The notes under the pieces were generated by a model. The model was given only the letters and a program-made list of their open reading frames with translations. It did no database searches and was not told where the DNA came from. Position numbers and translations under genes: made by a program. 64,000 nucleotides of DNA from Clostridiales bacterium Firm_11 (GTDB taxonomy: Bacteria > Bacillota > Clostridia > Christensenellales > Aristaeellaceae). Numbering within the stretch: the first letter of the stretch is position 1; each line of letters begins with the position of its first letter. Location: assembly GCA_001604105.1 (NCBI GenBank), contig LVAQ01000004.1, positions 62,001 to 126,000 of the forward strand, given 5' to 3'. Of the stretch, positions 43,957-51,462 are shown piece by piece.

Positions 43957-45147
43957 ATGGCTGACCTTCAAAAAGCCCTGCAAACCCTGAGGAGCCTTGA
44001 CTTTTCCAAGATGTATGAATCCGACTTTTTTCTGACATGGGAAAAATCCGATGATGAGATTCGCGCCACCTTTGAAGTCGCCCAGGCGCTGCGCGCCCTG
44101 CGCGAGAGCAACGTATCCCCCAAAATTTTCGACAGCGGGCTCGCCATTTCCATGTTTCGCGATAACTCCACCCGTACTCGCTTCTCCTTTGCTTCCGCCT
44201 GCAACCTTCTTGGTCTTGCCGTACAGGATTTTGACGAGGGCAAAAGCCAGGTTGCCCATGGCGAAACCGTGCGGGAGACAGCCAACATGATTTCTTTCAT
44301 GGCGGATGTGATTGGCATCCGTGATGATATGTACATCGGCAAGGGCAACACCTACATGCATCAGGTGGTGGATGCCGTAACCGAAGGGCATCAGGCGGGC
44401 GTGCTCAATCAAAAGCCCACGCTGGTCAATCTGCAGTGTGATATTGACCACCCGACGCAGTCTATGGCGGATGCGCTTCACCTGATTGACCACTTTGGCG
44501 GCGTTGAGAACCTTCGGGGCAAGAAGATTGCTATGACATGGGCGTATTCGCCCAGCTACGGCAAGCCCCTGTCCGTGCCGCAGGGCATCATTGGCCTGTT
44601 GACTCGCTTTGGCATGGATGTGACGCTTGCGCACCCCGAAGGGTACGAAGTCATGCCCGAGGTGGAGCAGGTGGCTGCCGCCAACGCGAAAAAGAGCGGC
44701 GGCTCCTTTACCCGCGTTAATACGATGGACGAAGCTTTTGCCGGTGCTGATATCGTGTATCCCAAGAGCTGGGCGAGTTTCAGCGCCATGGAGCGCCGTA
44801 CTGCCCTGTATGGGCGGGGCGATACCGAGGGCATCCGCGCGCTGGAAAAAGAACTGCTCCAACAGAACGCCCAGCATAAGGATTGGGAATGCACCGAGGA
44901 GCGCATGAAGCTCACCAATCAGGGCAAAGCGCTGTACCTGCACTGCCTGCCCGCGGATATCAGCGGCGTAAGCTGCAAGGAGGGCGAGGTGGCCGCCACC
45001 GTGTTTGACCGCTACCGTGATCCGCTGTACAAAGAAGCATCGTTCAAGCCTTACATCATCGCCGCGATGATTTTTCTGGCCAAGGTCAAGAAACCTGCCG
45101 AAGTGCTGGCCGCCATGGGTGCGCAGGCACGACGCCTGTATGAATGA
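43957..45147 (+). CDS. ygeW: YgeW-type knotted carbamoyltransferase
   Basis: A 396-residue member of the aspartate/ornithine carbamoyltransferase family. The carbamoyl-phosphate site is FRDNSTRTRFSFA, a second site is YMHQVVDAV, and the amino-acid-binding loop gives QCDIDHPTQSMAD. The LHCLPADI segment matches the HCLP motif of the family. YgeW proteins are catalytically distinct from OTC and likely split a carbamoyl group from an oxamate- or ureido-type intermediate by phosphorolysis, giving carbamoyl phosphate. The carbamate kinase encoded 18 bases later would turn that into ATP. GGAAG precedes the ATG. Confidence 0.93.
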   Translation: MADLQKALQTLRSLDFSKMYESDFFLTWEKSDDEIRATFEVAQALRALRESNVSPKIFDSGLAISMFRDNSTRTRFSFASACNLLGLAVQDFDEGKSQVAHGETVRETANMISFMADVIGIRDDMYIGKGNTYMHQVVDAVTEGHQAGVLNQKPTLVNLQCDIDHPTQSMADALHLIDHFGGVENLRGKKIAMTWAYSPSYGKPLSVPQGIIGLLTRFGMDVTLAHPEGYEVMPEVEQVAAANAKKSGGSFTRVNTMDEAFAGADIVYPKSWASFSAMERRTALYGRGDTEGIRALEKELLQQNAQHKDWECTEERMKLTNQGKALYLHCLPADISGVSCKEGEVAATVFDRYRDPLYKEASFKPYIIAAMIFLAKVKKPAEVLAAMGAQARRLYE

Positions 45148-45165
45148 CACATCGGGAGGGGTAGT

Positions 45166-46104
45166 ATGAAACGCAACGGCAAACGCCTTGTGATCGCCCT
45201 GGGCGGCAACGCCCTAGGCAAAACCCTGCCCGAACAGATGAAGGCCGTAAAGCTGACCGCCATTGCCATTGCGGATCTGGTGGAGGATGGACATGAAATC
45301 ATCCTCTCCCACGGCAATGGCCCGCAGGTGGGCATGTTGCAGATTGCCATGCAGGAATACGCCGCCAAGTATCAGGAGCCGCCCGCGCCGCTTTCCGTAT
45401 GTGTGGCGATGAGCCAGGGCTATATCGGTTATGATCTGCAAAACGCGCTCCGGGAAGAGTTGATCGATCGGGGTATCCATAAGGCAGTATCCACCGTGCT
45501 TACCCAGGTGCGCGTCAACCAGAATGATCCCGCGTTTCAAGCGCCCACCAAGCCCATCGGCGCGTTTATGACCCATGCGGATGCGCAGGAGAAAGTACGC
45601 GAAAAGGGTTGGACAGTCGTGGAGGACGCGGGGCGCGGCTACCGCCGTGTGGTGGCATCCCCCCAACCTATTGAGATTATGGAGATCGAGACCGTTCAAG
45701 CGCTGCTGAACGCGGGGCAAATCGTCGTAGCCGCGGGCGGCGGAGGCATCCCCGTTGTAGCCGAGGGACACCACTTAAGCGGCATTGGCGCGGTTATCGA
45801 TAAGGATCTGGCCAGCGCGCTGATGGCAGATACGCTTGACGCGGATACGCTGATCATCTTGACGGCGGTCGAGAAAGTGGCTATCCATTTTGGAAAGCCA
45901 GATCAAACCTGGCTAACTGATCTACCAGTCGCGCTGGCGGAACGTTACCTTTGCGAAGGGCACTTCGCCGAAGGCTCCATGAAGCCTAAAGTGCAGGCGG
46001 CTGTGAACTTTGTGCGCGGCAAAGCGGGGCGCACCGCGCTCATTACGCAATTGGAACGCGCGCGTGATGGTGTGCGCGGCCTGACCGGCACCACCATCCA
46101 TTGA
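45166..46104 (+). CDS. arcC: Carbamate kinase
   Basis: Makes ATP from carbamoyl phosphate and ADP. The 312-residue protein has the standard LVIALGGNALG start, SHGNGPQVG, the KPIGAFMT loop, and VVAAGGGGIPV followed by AVIDKDLASALMA. It corresponds to YqeA of the Escherichia coli yge cluster. Coupled with YgeW it provides the energy-conserving step of the purine route. GGGAGGG precedes the ATG at 45166. Confidence 0.95.
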   Translation: MKRNGKRLVIALGGNALGKTLPEQMKAVKLTAIAIADLVEDGHEIILSHGNGPQVGMLQIAMQEYAAKYQEPPAPLSVCVAMSQGYIGYDLQNALREELIDRGIHKAVSTVLTQVRVNQNDPAFQAPTKPIGAFMTHADAQEKVREKGWTVVEDAGRGYRRVVASPQPIEIMEIETVQALLNAGQIVVAAGGGGIPVVAEGHHLSGIGAVIDKDLASALMADTLDADTLIILTAVEKVAIHFGKPDQTWLTDLPVALAERYLCEGHFAEGSMKPKVQAAVNFVRGKAGRTALITQLERARDGVRGLTGTTIH

Positions 46105-46200
46105 CCACTTGCCAGACGCGACGGGAGTGTCGTACGGCTTCCCTGCTTTTGACTGCGGCGAACCGCTTTGCGCCTGAAGGCGCGAAAGGAGGATGCGCGC

Positions 46201-46785
46201 ATGAAAATCGGCTGTATTGTACTGGCTTCGGGGGAAAGCGTACGTTTTGGCAGCAATAAACTGCTGGCGGATTTTTGCGGGAAACCCTTGCTAACGCACC
46301 TGCTGGACGCGTTGCCCGCCGAGCTTTATACGATTGTGGTTGCCCGCGATGCGGCGGTGCAAAGCCTTGTGCGAAAATGCGGCTTTCCTTGTGTGCTGCA
46401 AAGCCTGCCGGCGGTGCGCGATACCATCCGCTTTGGGCTTGCGCAACTGAGAGGGACGGATGGCTGCCTGTTCTGCGTGGGGGATCAACCGCTGTTACGA
46501 AGGTCAACCATCCGCGCGATGCTGGATGCCTTTACACAAAACCCGAAGCATATTGTGCGCGCAGCCTTTCAGGGGCGCGAAGGCAACCCTGTGCTGTTTC
46601 CCGCCGCGCTATATGGCGAATTGGCTTCTCTGCGGGAGGACGAGGCGGGGGTAACGGTCATCCGCCGTCATCTTTCGCGGGTGCACACGGTGGAAGCGAC
46701 CTTTGCCCAGGAACTGGACGATGTGGATACCCCCGAAACCTTCGCGGCTTTGGCCGCGTGGATCACAGAGCAAAAGGAGTGTTGA
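46201..46785 (+). CDS. mocA: MocA-like molybdenum-cofactor nucleotidyltransferase
   Basis: A 194-residue MobA/MocA-fold protein: CIVLASGESVRFGSNKLL is the nucleotide-binding loop with the lysine shifted as in MocA, and VGDQPLLRRSTI holds the metal aspartate. The GNPVLFPAALYGEL and LDDVDTPE segments agree. MocA makes molybdopterin cytosine dinucleotide for xanthine-dehydrogenase-family enzymes, so it should mature the dehydrogenase encoded in the same cluster (compare YgfJ in Escherichia coli). AAAGGAGG sets the start at 46201. ssnA begins 2 bases after its stop. Confidence 0.9.
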   Translation: MKIGCIVLASGESVRFGSNKLLADFCGKPLLTHLLDALPAELYTIVVARDAAVQSLVRKCGFPCVLQSLPAVRDTIRFGLAQLRGTDGCLFCVGDQPLLRRSTIRAMLDAFTQNPKHIVRAAFQGREGNPVLFPAALYGELASLREDEAGVTVIRRHLSRVHTVEATFAQELDDVDTPETFAALAAWITEQKEC

Positions 46786-46787
46786 CC

Positions 46788-48119
46788 ATGCTGCTGATGG
46801 GCAATGGCCGCCTGATCACCCGAGATACGCAAAACCCTTTGATCGCGGATGGCTGCGTTGCCATGGAGGGCGGGAGCATCGTCGCGGTAGGAGACACGGC
46901 GGCGCTCCGCGCGCGCTTTTCTGATGCGGCTTTTGTGGATGCGCATGGCGGGGTTATCATGCCCGGGCTTATCAACGCGCATGGGCACATCTATTCCGCG
47001 TTTGCGCGCGGCATGAGCATTGCCGGGTATAACCCCAAGGGGTTTTTGGACATACTCAGCGGCCTCTGGTGGAAGCTGGACAGCCATTTGCAGCTTGCTG
47101 ATACGCGCCTGAGCGCGGATGCCACCATGATTGACTGCATCGAAAACGGCGTTACCACGATGTTTGATCATCATGCCAGTTATGGACACATCGACGGGAG
47201 TCTGTTTGCCATCGCGGATAGTGCCAGGCAGTACGGCGTGCGCATCAACCTTTGCTATGAAGTCAGTGATCGCGCCGGGGTAGACAGTATGCGCGCCGCG
47301 GTCAAGGAAAATGCAGCATTTATTACCCATGCGCAAACGGATGCCAGCGGCATGCTGGCGGCGTTGTTTGGCATGCACGCGCAGTTCACCCTTTCCAATG
47401 AAACGCTGGAATACTGTGTATCCCGGACGCCCGCGGGCGCAGGCTACCATATTCATGTGGCGGAGGGCATCGAGGATGTGTATGCCTGCCTCCAGCAGCA
47501 TGGCAAGCGTCCGGTATACCGTTTGCATGATTTCGGCATCCTTGGGAAGAACACCATCTGCGGTCACTGCACGCATGTAAGCGAAGCGGAGATTGACCTG
47601 CTTGCCGAAACAGGCTCCAAGGTGGTGCACAACCCCGAAAGCAATATGGGTAACGCCATTGGCTGCCCGCCGACCATCGCCATGCTGCATCGCGGCGTTT
47701 GCGTAGGGCTGGGCACGGATGGCTACACCAATGATATGTTGGAAAGTCTCAAGGTGGCTAAGCTTCTTCATCAGCATCATCTGCATGACGCGACCACCGC
47801 ATGGGCGGAGGCCCCGCAGATGCTCTTTGACAACAACGCGAAGCTTGCCACACAGGCATTCGGGCGGGAACTGGGCGTGCTCAAGGTGGGCGCGGCGGCG
47901 GATGTGATCGCGCTGGATTATACCCCCCTGACCCCGATGGATGAAAACAATATTGCCGGGCACGTACTCTTTGGCATGAGCGGTCAAAAAGTGATGCATA
48001 CCGTGATTGATGGCAAACTTAAAATGCGTGACCGTGAACTGTTGGATGTGGACAAACAGGCCGTGCTGGCACGCTGCCGTGAAGCCGCCCAAGGGCTGTG
48101 GCAACGCATCAATGCATAA
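46788..48119 (+). CDS. ssnA: SsnA-type aminohydrolase
   Basis: A 443-residue amidohydrolase with the metal ligands HxH in INAHGHIYSAF, His in YHIHVAEG, His in CGHCTHVS and the catalytic Asp in GLGTDGYTND. It matches SsnA, which always accompanies YgfK and selenium-dependent molybdenum hydroxylases. It is proposed to open or deaminate a purine-derived ring; the real substrate is unproven. AAGGAG lies 8 bases upstream of the ATG at 46788; a much longer frame into mocA is rejected. Confidence 0.92.
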   Translation: MLLMGNGRLITRDTQNPLIADGCVAMEGGSIVAVGDTAALRARFSDAAFVDAHGGVIMPGLINAHGHIYSAFARGMSIAGYNPKGFLDILSGLWWKLDSHLQLADTRLSADATMIDCIENGVTTMFDHHASYGHIDGSLFAIADSARQYGVRINLCYEVSDRAGVDSMRAAVKENAAFITHAQTDASGMLAALFGMHAQFTLSNETLEYCVSRTPAGAGYHIHVAEGIEDVYACLQQHGKRPVYRLHDFGILGKNTICGHCTHVSEAEIDLLAETGSKVVHNPESNMGNAIGCPPTIAMLHRGVCVGLGTDGYTNDMLESLKVAKLLHQHHLHDATTAWAEAPQMLFDNNAKLATQAFGRELGVLKVGAAADVIALDYTPLTPMDENNIAGHVLFGMSGQKVMHTVIDGKLKMRDRELLDVDKQAVLARCREAAQGLWQRINA

Positions 48120-48170
48120 CGCGTGCCGTAATAGGCATCCCTCAAAACCAACACGAAGGAGCGATTTCGC

Positions 48171-51128
48171 ATGAGCGACCGTATGCGCCCCATTCCATTT
48201 CCGGAGATGATGGAGCAGGTTTTGACCGAGTTTGCCACGGACGGTACCATCTTTGACGTTCGCGCGCCCTACCGCCATGAGAGCGGCAAACGCCTTGCCA
48301 TTTTTGGGGAAGCGCCGGAAACGCCCTTTGGCCCCGCTGCGGGGCCGCATACACAGCTTGCGCAGAATATTCTGGCGGCCTACGCGGGCGGCGCGCGTTT
48401 CTTTGAGCTGAAGACCGTGCAAAAGCTGGATGGCGAAGATTTGCCCGTGAGCAAGCCGTGCATCCTTGCCGCCGCCGAGGGGTACAATGTGGAATGGAGC
48501 ACGGAGCTGACCGTGCCAGAGGCGTTTGACGAGTATGTAAAGGCGTGGTTTGCGCTCAAGCTCATAAGCCAGGTCTTTGGCCTTGGCGCGCGGGATGGTT
48601 TTGTGTTTAACATGAGCGTGGGGTATGATTTGGCGGGCATCCAACTGCCCAAGCTGGATCGGTTTATCGAAGGGCTGAAGGATGCGCGCGGCAGCGACGT
48701 CTGGCAGGCTTGCGCAGACTGGGCAAAGCAAAACCTTGCGCGTTTTGAGGGACTGACCGCGGCCGATGTGGATGCTTTTGACGCGCGCGTATGCAGGAGC
48801 ATTACGCTATCCACACTGCACGGGTGCCCACCCGAGGAAATCGAACGCATTGCAACCTACCTGATTGAGCAAAAAAACCTGAACACCTTTGTGAAGTGCA
48901 ACCCGACGCTGCTTGGCTATGACTTTGCGCGCACCACGATGGACGCGCTTGGCTATGAGGCCATGGCGTTTGACGATCATCATTTTCAAAGCGACTTGCA
49001 GTTTGCCGACGCGGTGCCCATGTTCAACCGACTTCTCACGCGGGCTCAGTCGCGGGGGCTGCTCTTTGGCCTGAAGCTTAGCAATACGTTCCCTGTAGGC
49101 ATCCGGCGCGGCGAGTTGCCGGGGGATGAAATGTACATGAGCGGCAAGGCGCTCTGGCCGCTGACCATCCATTTGGCGCAAAAGCTGGAGAATGCCTTTG
49201 CAGGCAAACTGTGGGTGAGCTATTCCGGCGGCGCGGATGAACGCAACATCGGGCAACTGTTTGATGCGGGCATCTGGCCGATTACGCTGGCAACCACGCT
49301 GCTGAAACCCGGCGGCTACAATCGGCTGCAACCCATGGCGCGCCTTTTGGCTGGCAAAGCGTACAAGCCCTTTGCCGGGGTGGAGATGGCCAAGCTTGAT
49401 TCACTTGCAAGTGACAGCCTAACCAACCCGCGATATCGCCGCCCGCTGAAGCCTGAACATCCGCACAAAAACCAGCGAAAGGTGCCGTTGACCGATTGTT
49501 CTCTTGCGCCCTGCGCAGATGGCTGCCCCATCCATCAGGACATCCCCGCTTATATGGACTTGACCGCGCAGGGGCGTTTTGGCGAAGCTTTGGCGGTGAT
49601 CTGTGAAAAAAATGCCTTGCCATTTATGACGGGCACCATCTGCAACCATCGCTGCATGAGCGCTTGCGTGCGCAACCAGTATGAAGAACCCCTGCGTATC
49701 CGCGATGTAAAACTGATGGCGGCGGAACGTGGGTTTGATAGCTTCTTGGAAACGCTGGCGCCCCGCGCTGTGCGTGAAGAACGCGTGGCGGTGGTCGGCG
49801 GCGGTCCCGCAGGTATGGCGGCGGCGTTCTTTCTGGCGCGCGCAGGCGCACAGGTGACGCTGTATGAAGAAAAAGAAGCGCTGGGCGGCGTGGTGCGCGA
49901 TGTGCTGCCCGCATTTCGCATACCGGATGCGCACATCGACAAGGACGCCGCACTGCTTACGAAGCTAGGGGTTTCCTTGAAGCTGAATACGCGCGCGCCT
50001 TCCGCGCAGACGCTGCTGGGCGAGGGGTTCACCCATGTGGTGCTGTGCATCGGCGCACAGGTTGCGGGGAAACTGGGTATCGCGGGGGAGCGAAACGCGC
50101 TGGATTTTCTGGCTACAGCCAAAAAACAGCCGGATACGCTCAACGCGGGCAAGCATGTGGTGGTGTGCGGCGCGGGGAATACCGCCATGGACGCGGCACG
50201 CGCAGCCAAGCGTCTGGCGGGCGTTGAAACCGTGACCATCGCCTACCGCCGCACCAGATTTGAAATGCCCGCCGATGAAGAGGAGTACCGTTTCGCCCTT
50301 GATGAAGGCATTGCCTTTCATGAACTGCTCGCGCCCGTATCCTTTGAAAACCACATGCTGGTTTGCCAGCAGATGCATCTTGGCGCGGCGGATGCCAGTG
50401 GCCGCCGCAGCCCGCAACCCACCGGCGAAACGGTTTCGCTGCCCTGTGATACGCTGATTGCCGCCATCGGGGAGAAGCCCGATGCGGCCGCGCTGGCAGC
50501 CCATGGCGTTTCCGTTGCGCCGAACGGACGTCCCACGGCCGGCATTCAGGGCGGGAACATTTATGTGGCAGGGGATGTGCTGCGCGGCCCGGCGACTGTG
50601 GTGGAAGCCATTGCCGATGCGCAGGCCGTAGCGGAGGCCATACTTGGTACCAAGCCCGCCGCCTGCCATTGCGAAACATCTGCGGAAGCACTTTTGCTGC
50701 GGCGCGGCGCGATGCAAGACGCTGGAAGCATCCAACGAGAGTTTGACCGTTGCTTTGGCTGCGATACCGCATGCCTTGCCTGTGTGGATGTGTGCCCCAA
50801 CCGCGCCAATGAGACGGTGTGGGTAGATGGCGAACCCCAAATCGTCCACATCGATAGCCGCTGTAATGAATGCGGCAACTGCGCTACCTTCTGCCCGTAC
50901 GACAGCGCGCCGTACCTGGACAAACTTACCTGGTTTGTGGATGAGGCAGCGCTTGCGGATAGCAACAACCCGGGCTTTACAAGGCTTGCAGACGGAACCC
51001 TCAAGGTTCGGCTGGATGGCCGCGTACTCATTGCCGCGCAGGACGATCCCGCACTGCCGCCGAAGGTGGCTGCGCTGATGCGGCAAACGCTGATTGCCAT
51101 GCCCTGGCTGGAAGCAGCCGCACAATAG
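48171..51128 (+). CDS. ygfK: YgfK-type flavin/iron-sulfur oxidoreductase
   Basis: A 985-residue multidomain redox protein. Residues about 1-400 form a dihydroorotate-dehydrogenase-like FMN barrel (PFGPAAGPHTQLAQN, STLHGCPPEEIE). A GltD-like part follows, with iron-sulfur cysteines in CSLAPCADGCPIHQDIP and CNHRCMSAC, the FAD motif VAVVGGGPAGMAAA and the NAD(P) motif VVCGAGNTAMDAA. The C-terminus is a two-cluster ferredoxin: CFGCDTACLACVDVCP and CNECGNCATFCP. It is annotated elsewhere as a putative selenate reductase subunit. In this context it more likely reduces a purine or urate-derived pyrimidine-like ring, in line with its DHODH-like barrel. Confidence 0.92.
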   Translation: MSDRMRPIPFPEMMEQVLTEFATDGTIFDVRAPYRHESGKRLAIFGEAPETPFGPAAGPHTQLAQNILAAYAGGARFFELKTVQKLDGEDLPVSKPCILAAAEGYNVEWSTELTVPEAFDEYVKAWFALKLISQVFGLGARDGFVFNMSVGYDLAGIQLPKLDRFIEGLKDARGSDVWQACADWAKQNLARFEGLTAADVDAFDARVCRSITLSTLHGCPPEEIERIATYLIEQKNLNTFVKCNPTLLGYDFARTTMDALGYEAMAFDDHHFQSDLQFADAVPMFNRLLTRAQSRGLLFGLKLSNTFPVGIRRGELPGDEMYMSGKALWPLTIHLAQKLENAFAGKLWVSYSGGADERNIGQLFDAGIWPITLATTLLKPGGYNRLQPMARLLAGKAYKPFAGVEMAKLDSLASDSLTNPRYRRPLKPEHPHKNQRKVPLTDCSLAPCADGCPIHQDIPAYMDLTAQGRFGEALAVICEKNALPFMTGTICNHRCMSACVRNQYEEPLRIRDVKLMAAERGFDSFLETLAPRAVREERVAVVGGGPAGMAAAFFLARAGAQVTLYEEKEALGGVVRDVLPAFRIPDAHIDKDAALLTKLGVSLKLNTRAPSAQTLLGEGFTHVVLCIGAQVAGKLGIAGERNALDFLATAKKQPDTLNAGKHVVVCGAGNTAMDAARAAKRLAGVETVTIAYRRTRFEMPADEEEYRFALDEGIAFHELLAPVSFENHMLVCQQMHLGAADASGRRSPQPTGETVSLPCDTLIAAIGEKPDAAALAAHGVSVAPNGRPTAGIQGGNIYVAGDVLRGPATVVEAIADAQAVAEAILGTKPAACHCETSAEALLLRRGAMQDAGSIQREFDRCFGCDTACLACVDVCPNRANETVWVDGEPQIVHIDSRCNECGNCATFCPYDSAPYLDKLTWFVDEAALADSNNPGFTRLADGTLKVRLDGRVLIAAQDDPALPPKVAALMRQTLIAMPWLEAAAQ

Positions 51129-51462
51129 CGGATGCTACTTTGTGCATCGCCTGCGGGGCAGGCAAAAACCAAAGCGGCATTGACAGCGTGTCTACGCGCC
51201 CCGGCATCGCTTGATGGAACGCCATCGGCTGTATGGGCAGCGATGCCTGTCCAAGGCAAAGCCTGATGGATATCCCCATAAAAGGATATGGCCTCCCGTG
51301 TGTGGAACTCCTTTGCGTTTGCAGTGCGATTGTTTGCCGGGGTGCTGTACCCGCGCGGTACGCAGCCCCCTGTTTGCCGAATCGTCAAACCGATGGATGG
51401 ACGAACCAATTGATGCGGACAATGCCACTAACCTGTACCCACAGCAAAATGAGGTGAACGCC
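51129..51462 (+). other. Leader region before the xanthine dehydrogenase gene
   Basis: 334 bases without a supported gene. A small dyad ATATCC-N8-GGATAT lies near 51270-51289, and TTGACA occurs at 51180-51185 without a good -10 partner. The length is compatible with a structured leader, for example one sensing molybdenum cofactor, but I cannot fold a known class by eye. Confidence 0.35.

Noticed and set aside
46275..46787. Long N-terminal extension of SsnA overlapping mocA
   Set aside because: The extra 171 codons lie in another frame of mocA; AAGGAG before 46788 gives the normal SsnA start.
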